Positions 41,885 through 53,712 are shown, counted from the stretch's first letter. The stretch: DNA of 64,000 nt from GJ-E10 sp035625725 (GCA_035625725.1 DASPPB010000028.1:1-64000), one strand, 5' to 3'. Program-made: numbers and translations. The notes: generated from the sequence alone by a model not told the origin.

Positions 41885-44185
41885 ATGCGCCGTACTACCA
41901 AAAGGTTCGGCGGTGCGCAGCGTTTGCGTGCCGCGATTTTGGCGGCCCTCGTTGGAGGCGGCAGCACCGCGTTCGCTCAAGAGTTCGTGATTCGCGACAT
42001 CCGGGTCGAGGGAGTGCAGCGCACCGAGACCGGTACGGTCTTTAGCTATCTGCCGCTGCACGTTGGCGACCATTACGATCCTTCCAAAGGCGTCGCGGCG
42101 GTCCGGGCCCTGTACCAGACGGGCCTCTTTAAGGACATCCGGATCGAAGCCGAAGGTGATGTGCTCGTTGTTTTCGTAGAGGAGCGCCCCACGATCGCGG
42201 CCGTCGAAATCACGGGCATGAAGGAATTTGACAAGGACGCCGTAAGAAAATCGCTCAAGGAAGTCGGTCTGACCGAGGCGCGGGTCTACGACCGTTCGCT
42301 TCTGGATCGAGCCGAGCAGGAACTGAAGCGACAGTATCTAACTCGTGGCCTCTATGGCGTGAAGGTGACCACGACGGTCACGCCCGTGGAGCGCAACCGA
42401 GTCAACGTGGCAATTGCCATCGACGAAGGGGAGATGGCGAAAATCCGCGCCATCCAGTTCACCGGCAACAAGGTTTTTTCCGACAAGACCCTGCGCGAAC
42501 AGATGGAGTTGTCGACGCCCGGCTGGTTCACTTGGTACACGAATAAGGACAAGTACGCGCGGCAGAAACTGCAGGCCGACGAGGAAACGCTGCGTTCCTA
42601 TTACCTGGCCCGCGGGTATTTGGACTTCAGCATCGAGTCGACACAGGTCACGATCAGCGAGGACAAGAAGGACATCTACATCACGATCAACATCGTCGAG
42701 GGCGAGCGCTACACAATCTCCGGCGTCAAGGTCGCCGGCGAAACACTCGGCCTGGACGAGGAATTCAAGAAGATGATCGACGTAAAGCCGGGCGACATCT
42801 ATAACGGCGAGCGCATGACCGCGATCGCCAAGCGCATGACCGATCGCCTAAGTGTCTTGGGATATGCGTTTGCCACCGCCAACCCGGTGCCGGAAGCCAA
42901 CAAGGAGAAACGCGAGGTCGCATTTACCTTTTTGATCGATCCGGGCCGCAGGGCGTACGTGCGCCACGTGAACATCAGCGGCAATGCGCATACCCGCGAC
43001 GAAGTGATCCGCCGCGAGATTCGCCAGTTCGAATCGGCTTGGTACGACGCGGACAAGGTGCGACTGTCGCGCGATCGCATCGACCGCCTGGGTTTTTTCG
43101 AGAAAGTCGAGGTCGAGACGCCGGCGGTTCCCGCGACCCAGGATCAGATCGACGTCAATTACTCCGTCAAAGAAAAGCCCAACGGCACCATCCAGGCCGG
43201 CGCCGGGTTCAGCAGCACGGAACACCTCGTTTTGAGCGGCTCCTACACGCAGCAGAACGTTTTTGGGACGGGGCACGCCGTCAGCGTTCAGGTCAACACG
43301 AGCTACGCGACGCGCACCGTTGCGCTGACACACGTGGACCCGTACATGACCCAGGACGGAATCAGCCGCACCGACGAGGTCTACGAACGCCGCTCCAATC
43401 TCTCGCGCTTGAACCTGGCTACCGTCGATATCGGCACGAAGGGGTTTTCCGAACGTTTTGGCATGCCCTTTACCGAGTTCGACACCGTGTTTCTGGGCCT
43501 GGGAATCGAGGAAAACGACATCACCCTGAGCACGAACAGCCCGTTGCGATACATCGACTACGTCAACGAAGTCGGCAGCACGGCGGCGGGTTTGATCGCT
43601 TCGGCGGGTTGGGCGCGCGACAATCGCGACAACGTGATTGCGCCCACGCGCGGCAACTACCAGCGCGCGTTCTTGGAAGTGGGCACACCGATCTTGGATC
43701 TGCAGTACTACAAGGTCACGTACCAATATCAGCAGTATGTGCCGCTGCCCAACCGCTTCACCTTGGCGTTTAACGGACAGACGGGCTACGGCAACTCCTA
43801 CGCTGGCACGACGTACCCGATTTTCAAGAATTTCTACGCCGGCGGCATTGGCAGTGTGCGCGGCTACGAAGCCGGAACCTTGGGTCCGCGCGACACCAAT
43901 GGCAACCCCCTGGGAGGCACGAAAGAGCTCAACGGTTCGGTGGAGGCTCTGGCGCCATTGCCGGGCGCAGATCGATCCCTGCGCGGCCTGGTTTTCCTCG
44001 ACGCGGGCGACGTCTGGGGTTCGGACCAAGCCGTTTTGCTCTCTCAGCTACGCTACGGAACGGGCTTTGGCATCGCCTGGGTCTCGCCGGTCGGCCCGCT
44101 CAAGCTCAGCCTGGCATTCCCAGTCCACCGTCAGCCGGGGGACTTCATCCAGCGCTTCCAGTTCCAGATCGGAACCGGCTTCTAG
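41885..44185 (+). CDS. bamA: Outer membrane protein assembly factor BamA
   Basis: 766 residues from the ATG at 41885, which gives a clean signal peptide (cut after STAFA). A GTG at 41834 in frame would add 17 basic residues and is less likely. BamA folds and inserts outer-membrane beta-barrels. Five POTRA repeats cover about 25-420, starting FVIRDIRVEGVQRTE, then a 16-strand barrel. The conserved loop-6 motif VRGYE is in GGIGSVRGYEAGTLGPRD, and the protein ends in Phe (FQIGTGF), the usual beta-barrel signal. Intact. Confidence 0.97.
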   Translation: MRRTTKRFGGAQRLRAAILAALVGGGSTAFAQEFVIRDIRVEGVQRTETGTVFSYLPLHVGDHYDPSKGVAAVRALYQTGLFKDIRIEAEGDVLVVFVEERPTIAAVEITGMKEFDKDAVRKSLKEVGLTEARVYDRSLLDRAEQELKRQYLTRGLYGVKVTTTVTPVERNRVNVAIAIDEGEMAKIRAIQFTGNKVFSDKTLREQMELSTPGWFTWYTNKDKYARQKLQADEETLRSYYLARGYLDFSIESTQVTISEDKKDIYITINIVEGERYTISGVKVAGETLGLDEEFKKMIDVKPGDIYNGERMTAIAKRMTDRLSVLGYAFATANPVPEANKEKREVAFTFLIDPGRRAYVRHVNISGNAHTRDEVIRREIRQFESAWYDADKVRLSRDRIDRLGFFEKVEVETPAVPATQDQIDVNYSVKEKPNGTIQAGAGFSSTEHLVLSGSYTQQNVFGTGHAVSVQVNTSYATRTVALTHVDPYMTQDGISRTDEVYERRSNLSRLNLATVDIGTKGFSERFGMPFTEFDTVFLGLGIEENDITLSTNSPLRYIDYVNEVGSTAAGLIASAGWARDNRDNVIAPTRGNYQRAFLEVGTPILDLQYYKVTYQYQQYVPLPNRFTLAFNGQTGYGNSYAGTTYPIFKNFYAGGIGSVRGYEAGTLGPRDTNGNPLGGTKELNGSVEALAPLPGADRSLRGLVFLDAGDVWGSDQAVLLSQLRYGTGFGIAWVSPVGPLKLSLAFPVHRQPGDFIQRFQFQIGTGF

Positions 44186-44248
44186 GCCGCGTGCCATGGT
44201 CGCTTCGGCTATGGCAAAATTGCGACTTCCGTTGTCTAAGGGTCATCG

Positions 44249-44761
44249 ATGAGACGTTCCGTATGGCTCGCGCCGAGCCTTTTCACCGGCTTGCTGGTGG
44301 CGCTCGCTCCGTACGCCCGCGCGGACGAGATCAAGATCGGGTATGTGAGCACCGAGCGCATCATGCGGGAGTCGACCGCGGCCAAGGAGGCGGAGAAGCG
44401 GCTGACGCAGGAGTTTGCCCGGCGCGACAAGGAATTGCAGGAGCTCGGTGCGAAGCTCAAGGCGGCGGCGGACAAGCTCGATAAGGACAGTCCCATTCTG
44501 AGCGAATCGGATCGGGCGCGTCAGCAGCGAGATGTGCAGGAGATGGACCGCGACTTTCAGCGCCGCCGGCGGGAATTTCAGGAAGATCTGAACCAGCGCA
44601 AGAACGAGGAGCTGCAATCGCTGCTCGAGCGCGCCCAGCGCATTGTGCGGCAGATCGCGGAGCAAGAAAAATACGATGTCATCTTGCAAGATGCGGTATA
44701 CGCCGGTCCGCGTGTCGACGTCACGGATAAGGTATTAAAGACGCTCGATAGCGCAAAGTGA
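44249..44761 (+). CDS. skp: Periplasmic chaperone Skp/OmpH
   Basis: 170 residues with a signal peptide (about 1-25, cut near ARADE). The mature protein starts IKIGYVSTERIMRES and consists mostly of long charged helices (about 45-140, rich in Arg, Glu, Gln), the tentacles of the trimeric Skp that hold unfolded outer-membrane proteins. The C-terminal YDVILQDAVYAGPRVDVTD returns to the base domain. Placement between bamA and lpxD is the standard one. Confidence 0.95.
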   Translation: MRRSVWLAPSLFTGLLVALAPYARADEIKIGYVSTERIMRESTAAKEAEKRLTQEFARRDKELQELGAKLKAAADKLDKDSPILSESDRARQQRDVQEMDRDFQRRRREFQEDLNQRKNEELQSLLERAQRIVRQIAEQEKYDVILQDAVYAGPRVDVTDKVLKTLDSAK

Positions 44762-44765
44762 GCCG

Positions 44766-45896
44766 ATGGCGTCGGCTCGCACCGTCTCGGAGCTGTGCGA
44801 TGCGGTCGCCCGCCTGACCGAAGGCCAGTTGACCGCGCGCATCATCGGCGATGCCGGGCTGCGCGTCGAGGCGGTGGCCAGCCTTGAGACGGCCGGTGCC
44901 GGGCATCTGGCGTTTTTGTCCAACGCGCGCTACCGCCAGCAGGCGCGGCACACCGCCGCTGGCGCACTCGTCCTTGCCGACGCCGACTGTCGCGAGCTTT
45001 TTCCAGAGGGTCGGACTCAAGGCACCCTGATCGTCTGCGATACACCGTACGCCTGGTACGCGTTTGCCGCGCAAGAGTTGTCCGCTCCCGAAGCCTTCGT
45101 GGCCGAACGCGCTGCCAGCGCCATCATCGACAGCAGCGCACGGGTCCATCCCCAGGCCCGGGTCGATGCGCTCGCGGTCATCGAGGAAGCGGCCACCGTC
45201 GAGGCCGGTGCCTGGATCGGGCCGGGCTGCGTGCTCGGTGGCGGCGTGCACATTGGCGCCGGCACGCGCCTGCACGGCGGTGTGCGCGTCTACCGGGGCT
45301 GCCGCATCGGGCAGCGCGGCATCATTCACTCGGGCGCCGTCATCGGCGCCGATGGCTTTGGATTTGCACCCTTCCGCGGACGCTGGGTCAAAATCCCGCA
45401 GTTGGGCATCGTGCGAATCGGTGACGATGTGGAGATCGGTGCGAACACCACGATCGATCGGGGTTCGGCGGGCGACACGGTCGTTGGCGACGGCGTCAAG
45501 ATCGACAATCAGGTGCAGATCGGACACAATTGCCGCATTGGTGCGCACACCGCCATCGCGGGCTGCGTAGGTGTTGCCGGCAGCACAATCATCGGGCGCG
45601 GCTGTCAGATCGGCGGTGCGGCCATGATCCAGGGACACATCACCATCGCGGACGGCACGGTCATCAGCGGGGGGACGGTGGTCACGCACAGCCTGCACCG
45701 GCCCGACTTCTACACCGCGATCTTTCCCCTCATGCGCAATCGCGACTGGGAACGCAATGCGGCGCTGACGCGCCACCTGGTGGAGATGCGCGAGCGCATT
45801 CGGCGCTTGGAAGGCGCCAGGTCCGGGTCCGCGGGCGGCGCGGTGCCAGGCGCTGACACGATTTCCACCGATAACAAAACGGAACCGACGCCATGA
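44766..45896 (+). CDS. lpxD: UDP-3-O-(3-hydroxyacyl)glucosamine N-acyltransferase
   Basis: 376 residues; third acyl step of lipid A synthesis, adding a hydroxyacyl chain from ACP to the amino group. An N-terminal UDP-binding domain (GAGHLAFLSNARYRQQARH) precedes a left-handed beta helix of hexapeptide repeats from about 105 to 320. The catalytic His lies in NQVQIGHNCRIGAHTAIA. GADGFGFAPFRGRWVKIPQ is diagnostic. A C-terminal helix and a ~25-residue Gly/Ser/Thr-rich tail follow. The stop overlaps fabZ by 4 bp. Confidence 0.97.
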   Translation: MASARTVSELCDAVARLTEGQLTARIIGDAGLRVEAVASLETAGAGHLAFLSNARYRQQARHTAAGALVLADADCRELFPEGRTQGTLIVCDTPYAWYAFAAQELSAPEAFVAERAASAIIDSSARVHPQARVDALAVIEEAATVEAGAWIGPGCVLGGGVHIGAGTRLHGGVRVYRGCRIGQRGIIHSGAVIGADGFGFAPFRGRWVKIPQLGIVRIGDDVEIGANTTIDRGSAGDTVVGDGVKIDNQVQIGHNCRIGAHTAIAGCVGVAGSTIIGRGCQIGGAAMIQGHITIADGTVISGGTVVTHSLHRPDFYTAIFPLMRNRDWERNAALTRHLVEMRERIRRLEGARSGSAGGAVPGADTISTDNKTEPTP

Positions 45897-46378
45897 TGGA
45901 TATCCGCGAGATTCTCTCGATGCTCCCGCACCGGTTTCCGATCATCCTGGTCGACCGGGTGCTCGAGTACGAGGCGGGCAAGCGCATCGTGGCGATCAAG
46001 AATATCTCGGCCAACGAGCCGGTGTTCACGGGGCACTTTCCGCACTACCCCGTCATGCCCGGCGTTTTGATCCTCGAGTCGATGGCGCAAGCCGCGGCGA
46101 TTCTGTTTTTTCTCAGTGCGGAAGACAAGGACAAGGCGCAAAGCGGCAACCTCCTGTATTACTTTGCCGGAATCGACAAGGCGCGCTTCAAGCGTCCGGT
46201 GGTGCCAGGCGACCAGATGCGACTGGAGATCGAGTTCGAACGGGAGTTACGCGGGATCGTCAAATTCGGCGCGCGCGCCTTAGTCGAGGGGCAGGTCGTG
46301 TGCGAGGCCGACCTCATGTGTGCCTATCGGTCTATCGACCCGCCGGCGGGCAAAGCACCGCCTCCGGGAGCGGGCTGA
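45893..46378 (+). CDS. fabZ: 3-hydroxyacyl-ACP dehydratase FabZ
   Basis: 161 residues. Dehydrates 3-hydroxyacyl-ACP in fatty acid elongation and competes with LpxA/LpxD for the hydroxyacyl pool. Hot-dog fold with the catalytic His in HFPHYPVMPGVLILESMAQ, where the Glu of the helix is the second catalytic residue. DIREILSMLPHRFPIILVDR is the family N-terminus. The ATG overlaps the lpxD stop (ATGATG), and the stop overlaps lpxA by 1 base. Confidence 0.97.
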   Translation: MMDIREILSMLPHRFPIILVDRVLEYEAGKRIVAIKNISANEPVFTGHFPHYPVMPGVLILESMAQAAAILFFLSAEDKDKAQSGNLLYYFAGIDKARFKRPVVPGDQMRLEIEFERELRGIVKFGARALVEGQVVCEADLMCAYRSIDPPAGKAPPPGAG

Positions 46379-47169
46379 TGGCGCAACTGCACTCCAGCGC
46401 CATCGTCGACCCGAAGGCGCAGCTCGGCGAGGACGTGCGCGTTGGACCTTTCAGCATCATCGGCGCCGGCGTGCGCGTGGGCGAGGGCACCGAAATCGGT
46501 TCGCATGTCGTGCTCGCGGGCAACACGACGATCGGCCGGAACAACCGAATATTCCCTCATAGTTCCATCGGAACGATTCCGCAGGACAAGAAGTACGCCG
46601 GCGAAGACACGCAGCTGATCATCGGCGACGGCAACACGATCCGCGAGTTTTGCCTGATCAACACCGGGACGCTCCAGGGCGGGGGCGTCACAAGGATCGG
46701 ATCAGACAACTGGATCATGGGTTACACGCACTTTGCCCACGACTGCACGATCGGCAGCCATACGATCATCGCCAATGGAGTGCAACTGGCCGGCCATGTG
46801 CGGGTCGATGACTGGGTGGTCATCGGAGGCACGGCGGTCGTACATCAGTTTGTGCGGCTGGGCGCGCACAGTATGTGCGGCGGGGCTTCGGTTCTCGTGC
46901 AGGACCTGCCCCCGTTTACGGTTTGCAGTGGTTATCCGGCGCGGCCCCATGGAGTTCACGTCGAGGGCCTGAAGCGGCGGGAGTTTCCCCCCGAAAGCGT
47001 TGCTGCCTTGCGACAAGCATATCGCATCGTCTACCGGGAAAATCGCGCACTGGCCGACGCGCTGCTTGCGCTTGAGGCGCTGATTCGGGAACTGCCGGAC
47101 GCCTGCGCAGCGCCCGTGCGTACCTTTGTGGAGTTTCTGGCGGCGCCGGGTCGGGGCATTATTCGTTGA
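46378..47169 (+). CDS. lpxA: UDP-N-acetylglucosamine O-acyltransferase
   Basis: 263 residues from the ATG that overlaps the fabZ stop (TGATG). First step of lipid A synthesis. A left-handed beta helix of hexapeptide repeats spans residues about 5-185 (SSAIVDPKAQLGEDVRVGPF...), the catalytic His lies in THFAHDCTIGSHTIIANG (about residue 120), and a C-terminal helical domain follows (RREFPPESVAALRQAYRIVY). Length matches E. coli LpxA (262). The stop is embedded in the TTG start of lpxB. Confidence 0.97.
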   Translation: MAQLHSSAIVDPKAQLGEDVRVGPFSIIGAGVRVGEGTEIGSHVVLAGNTTIGRNNRIFPHSSIGTIPQDKKYAGEDTQLIIGDGNTIREFCLINTGTLQGGGVTRIGSDNWIMGYTHFAHDCTIGSHTIIANGVQLAGHVRVDDWVVIGGTAVVHQFVRLGAHSMCGGASVLVQDLPPFTVCSGYPARPHGVHVEGLKRREFPPESVAALRQAYRIVYRENRALADALLALEALIRELPDACAAPVRTFVEFLAAPGRGIIR

Positions 47170-48344
47170 CCGATACCGAGGCGTGCATCGCATTCGTTGC
47201 CGGGGAAAGCTCGGGGGATCTGCTCGCGGCACCGGTAATCGCAGCGCTGCAACGGCACGTCCCGCCGTTTCGCACTGCAGGAGTCGCGGGCGACCGGATG
47301 ATCGCTGCGGGCTGCGTCGCCTGGCATCATGTGCGCGAACTGTCCGTACGCGGTTACATCGAAGTTTTGCGGGAGGTGCCGCGCCTGCTGCGGCTGCGCC
47401 GCGCTTTGGCGCAACGCTTGCTATCCGGATGTTGTTGCGCGCTGGTCGGGGTTGACGCGCCCGATTTCAATCTCGCTTTGGAAGCCCGCGTGCGCCGTGG
47501 CGGGTTGCCGACGGTCCACTACGTGAGTCCTTCGATCTGGGCATGGCGCGGCTGGCGCATGGAGCGCATCCGCCAAGCCGCGGACCGGGTGCTGCTTGTG
47601 TTCCCGTTCGAGCAGGCAATTTATGATCGCGCGGGGATCGCGGCCACCTACGTGGGGCACCCCCTGGCCAGCGCCATCGCGATGCACCCCGACCGGCCTG
47701 CGGCGCGTGCGCGACTTGGGTTCGCTGCCGACAAGCCCCTCATTTGCCTGATGCCGGGCAGCCGGCGCGCGGAAATCCAGTACATCGCCCCCGTGTTTTT
47801 TGAAGCGGCGCAGCGGCTCGCGGACAGCGTGTCGGAGGCGCGCTTTCTCGTTCCCGTGGCCGATTCGGGGTTGCGTCCGCTCTTGGAGCAGATCCGCGCG
47901 CAAAGGGCCAACGAGGCGCTGCGCGATCGCATCGCCTTAATCGATGGTCGGGCGCACGATTGCCTGGAGGCCTGCGATGCCGTGCTCGTGGCCAGCGGTA
48001 CGGCCACATTGGAAGCGGCGTTGTTCAAACGTCCGATGGTGATTGCCTACCGGGTGCCCCCGCTGTCGGCCTGGATCATGCAGCGGGCTGGCGGCTACCT
48101 GCCTTGGGTCGGGTTACCCAACATCCTGGCCGGCGAAGGGCTGGTACCGGAGCAACTGCAGCGTCGCGCGACTCCGCGGGCTCTTGCGGAACAGTTGCTG
48201 CGTGAACTCGGCGATCAGAAACGACAGCAGATGCTCAACGATCGGTTTTGTGCGATGCACGAAGCATTGCGCCGCGATACCCCCTCGCTGGCCAGCGAGG
48301 CCATTTTGCACACGATTGCGCAGGCGCGCGGGCGCAAACCGTGA
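47166..48344 (+). CDS. lpxB: Lipid-A-disaccharide synthase
   Basis: 392 residues starting with a rare TTG at 47166 that overlaps the lpxA stop (TTGA), so translation is probably coupled and weak. GT-B glycosyltransferase joining UDP-diacylglucosamine and lipid X. FVAGESSGDLLAAPVIAAL is the family N-terminus; VDAPDFNLALEARVRRGG, HYVSPSIWAWRGWRMERI, LMPGSRRAEIQYI and VASGTATLEAALFKRPMVIA are diagnostic. The 3' end overlaps rnhB by 4 bp. Confidence 0.96.
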   Translation: MTDTEACIAFVAGESSGDLLAAPVIAALQRHVPPFRTAGVAGDRMIAAGCVAWHHVRELSVRGYIEVLREVPRLLRLRRALAQRLLSGCCCALVGVDAPDFNLALEARVRRGGLPTVHYVSPSIWAWRGWRMERIRQAADRVLLVFPFEQAIYDRAGIAATYVGHPLASAIAMHPDRPAARARLGFAADKPLICLMPGSRRAEIQYIAPVFFEAAQRLADSVSEARFLVPVADSGLRPLLEQIRAQRANEALRDRIALIDGRAHDCLEACDAVLVASGTATLEAALFKRPMVIAYRVPPLSAWIMQRAGGYLPWVGLPNILAGEGLVPEQLQRRATPRALAEQLLRELGDQKRQQMLNDRFCAMHEALRRDTPSLASEAILHTIAQARGRKP

Positions 48345-48970
48345 AAGTCCCTGTCGAACACGGCCAAGATGCGACTGCGCAAGACGCGCCCCGTGTGGCC
48401 GGCGTCGACGAGGCCGGCCGTGGCCCCTTGGCCGGGCCCGTGGTTGCGGCCGCCGTGATCCTGGATCCCCGTCGGCCGATCACGGGGGCGCGCGACTCCA
48501 AGCGCTTGACGGCCATACGGCGCGAGCAAGTCGCGCAGCAGATCCGCGAGCGTGCGCTGGCCTGGGCCGTTGCCAGCGCGAGTGTCGAAGAAATTGACGC
48601 GCTCAACATCCTTCAAGCCACCTTGCTCGCGATGCGTCGCGCGCTCGAGGCCTTGTCGCCGGCGGCCCATTTTGCTCTGGTTGACGGCGATCACTTGCCT
48701 GCGCTGCGCATTGGCGCGCGGGCCATCGTCGGTGGGGATGCAACCGAGCCCGTGATTTCGTGCGCTTCGGTGCTGGCCAAGACGCACCGCGATGCGCTCA
48801 TGCGCGAACTTGATCGTCAATTCCCGGGCTACGGGTTTGGCGAACACTTCGGTTATCCCACTGCCGCGCACCGAGAGCGGCTCTTTGCGCTCGGACCGTC
48901 GCCCGTGCACCGCCAGTCGTTTGCCCCGGTGCGCCAAGCGCTTTGGCACGGCCCCAAGCGTTCGCCGTGA
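48341..48970 (+). CDS. rnhB: Ribonuclease HII
   Basis: 209 residues from the GTG at 48341 (GTGA overlap with the lpxB stop). Cuts the RNA strand of RNA-DNA hybrids and single ribonucleotides in DNA. Catalytic carboxylates: Asp-Glu in VAGVDEAGRGPLAGPVVAAA (about 19-38), Asp in LVDGDHLP, and the conserved ISCASVLAKTHRDALM and GYGFGEHFGYPTAAH. The first ~18 residues are an extension before the core. It closes the lpx run and overlaps the next gene by 4 bp. Confidence 0.95.
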   Translation: MKVPVEHGQDATAQDAPRVAGVDEAGRGPLAGPVVAAAVILDPRRPITGARDSKRLTAIRREQVAQQIRERALAWAVASASVEEIDALNILQATLLAMRRALEALSPAAHFALVDGDHLPALRIGARAIVGGDATEPVISCASVLAKTHRDALMRELDRQFPGYGFGEHFGYPTAAHRERLFALGPSPVHRQSFAPVRQALWHGPKRSP

Positions 48971-49743
48971 AGGCAATCGCGTCGGCAGCCAATCCGACGT
49001 TTCGCGGCTGGCTGCGTATCGCAAAGGCGCCGCGCGCGGCTAGGACCTTGGGCCAGACGCTGGCCGAGGGAGTTCACCTCGCGCAGGCGGCGATCGGCTG
49101 CGCAACACCCGTCGATGCCGTGGTAATTCGCCGGGGCACGCGGCACCGGGAGGTGGAAGCACTGCTGGAGCGCTTTTCCGAGGCGGTGCCACGCTACGAA
49201 CTGAGCGCGGAGCTCTACGACCGGATCGCGCCCGTGGACAACGGCGTGGGCCTGCTCCTCGTCGTTTCGGTTGCGCATCGAGCGCTGCCGCAGCGAACCC
49301 GGAGCGATGCCGTATACCTCGACGCAGTGCAGGACCCCGGCAACGTCGGGGCTTTGATCCGCATCGCGGCCGCAGCCGGCGTGGGCCACGTCCTGGCCGC
49401 TGCCGGCACCGCGTCGCTTTGGTCGCCCAAGGCGCTGCGCGCGGGCATGGGGGCGCACTTTCGGATCGGTCTGTACGAGCGGGTCGCTCCTGCCCAACTC
49501 GCGCAGGTGCTCGAGGGCGAGTGGATCGCCGCGGTCGCGCACGGCGCCCCCTCGCTGTGGGAGCAGGGCTTGCCTCAGGGCGCGGTGGGCTGGATCTTCG
49601 GTTCGGAAGGCGGTGGCCCATCGCCGCAGGCGCTTGCGGTATGCCACAGGAGGCTGCGGATTCCGACGAGTGCGAGCGTGGAGTCGCTCAATGTCGCTGC
49701 GGCCGCGGCAGTGTGTCTGTTCGAGCGGCTGCGCCGCCGCTAG
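48967..49743 (+). CDS. SpoU/TrmH-family RNA 2'-O-methyltransferase
   Basis: 258 residues from the GTG at 48967 (GTGA overlap with the rnhB stop). SPOUT-fold enzyme using S-adenosylmethionine. The three motifs are visible: DAVQDPGNVGALIRIA (about residues 118-133), GWIFGSEGGGPSP (about 207-219) and IPTSASVESLNVAAAAAVCL (about 230-249). The N-terminal ~90 residues form a substrate-binding domain (LGQTLAEGVHLAQAAI) typical of 23S rRNA methyltransferases of this class. Its RNA target is unknown; a TsnR- or RlmB-like 23S rRNA role is likely. Confidence 0.9.
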   Translation: MKAIASAANPTFRGWLRIAKAPRAARTLGQTLAEGVHLAQAAIGCATPVDAVVIRRGTRHREVEALLERFSEAVPRYELSAELYDRIAPVDNGVGLLLVVSVAHRALPQRTRSDAVYLDAVQDPGNVGALIRIAAAAGVGHVLAAAGTASLWSPKALRAGMGAHFRIGLYERVAPAQLAQVLEGEWIAAVAHGAPSLWEQGLPQGAVGWIFGSEGGGPSPQALAVCHRRLRIPTSASVESLNVAAAAAVCLFERLRRR

Positions 49744-49758
49744 GCGGCGCGCAATGCA

Positions 49759-49777
49759 CCGGCTGGCGGGCCGGTTT
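49759..49777 (+). terminator. Weak candidate terminator after the lpx-rnhB operon
   Basis: CCGGC (49759-49763) and GCCGG (49770-49774), extended by an A-T pair, with a 6-nt loop and only three T after it. It lies 16 bp after the methyltransferase stop, at the convergent junction with ppsR. Confidence 0.35.
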
Positions 49778-49875
49778 GCCGCCGCTGCTTGCGTAATCGA
49801 TGCCACCCGGACGGATTCGTGACGACGGCGAAAGATGCCGCGCGCGCTTTGCGCTCGGAGTCGGAGCCGAGCGCC

Positions 49876-50718
49876 TTATTCCACTGGCCGCTCGACCAGA
49901 AAATCCTGCATCACGGTGGCGGCGATTTCCTCAATGGATTTGGTCGTTGTCGAGAGCCATCGAATACCCGAGACGCGCATCAGGCGCTCGGCCTCGGCCA
50001 CCTCGTAGCAGCAATTCTCGAACGAAGCGTAACGGCTGTTGGGCCGGCGTTCGTAGCGCACCTCGGCAAGTCGCTCCGGAGCGATCGAAAGCCCGAAGAG
50101 CTTGTGTTTGTGGTGGGACAGGGCGCTGGGTAGCGTGCCGCGTTCGAAATCCTCGGGAATCAGCGGATAGTTGGCCGCTTTAACGCCGTATTGCATTGCG
50201 AGATACAGGCTCGTCGGTGTTTTGCCGCTTCGCGATACGCCAATGAGGATGACCTCGGCGCGCTGCAATTCGGCGGCCGACTGGCCATCGTCGTGCGCCA
50301 GGGCGTAACTGATGGCTTCGATGCGATTTTTGTAGGTGTGCGAATCCGCGATGTTGTGAAAGCGACCGATCGTGTGCGTGGACTTGAAGCCCAGTTCTTG
50401 CTCGAGCGGCGCGACGAAGGTCTCGAAGAGGTCGAGTATCAGTGCATTGGCGCTGTGCAAGATCGCGTTGATGGAGGGATCCACCAGCGTCAAAAACACG
50501 ATCGGGTGACGGCCGTGGCGGCGAGTCGCGTCGTTGATGCGCTCGACGGCCTCGATTGCCTTCGTGCGCGTATCGACGAACGAGATTCGGTGCGCATGCA
50601 CCCGCAGGGTGTCGAACTGGGCGAGCACGCTGTGCCCGAGTGTCTCGGCGGTGATTCCGGTGCCGTCGGAAACGTAAAAGACGTCCCGGAACTGTGACGC
50701 GGACGGATGCGAAGTCAT
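49876..50718 (-). CDS. ppsR: PEP synthase regulatory protein (kinase/pyrophosphorylase)
   Basis: 280 residues of the DUF299 family. PpsR inactivates PEP synthase by ADP-dependent phosphorylation of a Thr near the catalytic His and reactivates it by phosphate-dependent dephosphorylation. N-terminus VFYVSDGTGITAETLGHSVL is characteristic; the P-loop is ILIGVSRSGKTPTSLYLA (about 157-174); ENCCYEVAEAERLM near the end is also conserved. It is divergent from its target gene ppsA, with a 138-bp intergenic region. TTATAT lies directly before the ATG. Confidence 0.95.
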   Translation of the reverse strand: MTSHPSASQFRDVFYVSDGTGITAETLGHSVLAQFDTLRVHAHRISFVDTRTKAIEAVERINDATRRHGRHPIVFLTLVDPSINAILHSANALILDLFETFVAPLEQELGFKSTHTIGRFHNIADSHTYKNRIEAISYALAHDDGQSAAELQRAEVILIGVSRSGKTPTSLYLAMQYGVKAANYPLIPEDFERGTLPSALSHHKHKLFGLSIAPERLAEVRYERRPNSRYASFENCCYEVAEAERLMRVSGIRWLSTTTKSIEEIAATVMQDFLVERPVE

Positions 50719-50856
50719 ATATAAGACTCAGGCGACCGGGTAGAATGGCCCGGATTTTGGCACAGCGGATGACGCGTCGACCGGCCGGCGGCTCCGGGCG
50801 CTCAATGTGCTGGTCGAGCACGGCGGCGGGGGGGCGATTGGATCGTAGGAGGCTTC

Positions 50857-53244
<2,388 letters not shown>

Positions 53245-53262
53245 GGCAGCGGCCCTTCGGTC

Positions 53263-53712
53263 TTATTTGGACCGCTGCTTGAGCAGCCGGCTTTGTTCGC
53301 GCTTCCAGTCTCGCTCCTGTTCGGCGGCCCGCTTCTCGAATTTGCGTTTTCCCTTGGCCAGGCCCAGTGAGAGCTTCACGCGCCCCCGCGAGAAGTGCAG
53401 ATCCAGGGGTACGAGCGTATAGCCGGAGCGCTCGACTTTGCCGATGAGTTTGCGGATCTCTTCGCCGCGCATTAGCAGCTTGCGCGTACGCGTGGGTTCG
53501 GCGTGCACATGCGTCGAGGTAGTGGGCAGCGTGCCGATATGGGCGTTGAGAAGGAAGAGCTCGCCGCCGCGCACGATGACATAGGCCTCGTTGATCTGCG
53601 CACGCCCTGCGCGGATGCTTTTGACTTCCCAGCCCTCCAGGACCAGGCCCGCCTCGAAGCGTTCCTCGATATGGTATTCGTGCTGCGCTTTGCGATTTTG
53701 CGTAATGGACAT
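53263..53712 (-). CDS. smpB: SsrA-binding protein SmpB
   Basis: 149 residues. Binds tmRNA for rescue of stalled ribosomes. NRKAQHEYHIEERFEAGLVL and EGWEVKSIRAGRAQINEAYV are the OB-fold core; YTLVPLDLHFSRGRVKLSLG follows; the basic tail (KRAAEQERDWKREQ) is the part that enters the mRNA channel. It is convergent with ppsA (18 bp apart) and divergent from ratA, a pairing seen in many proteobacteria. Confidence 0.97.
   Translation of the reverse strand: MSITQNRKAQHEYHIEERFEAGLVLEGWEVKSIRAGRAQINEAYVIVRGGELFLLNAHIGTLPTTSTHVHAEPTRTRKLLMRGEEIRKLIGKVERSGYTLVPLDLHFSRGRVKLSLGLAKGKRKFEKRAAEQERDWKREQSRLLKQRSK

Noticed and set aside
53246..53278. Bidirectional terminator between ppsA and smpB
   Set aside because: GCAGCGG and CCGCTGC form arms, but the loop is 19 nt, there is no T tract, and one arm lies in smpB coding sequence.
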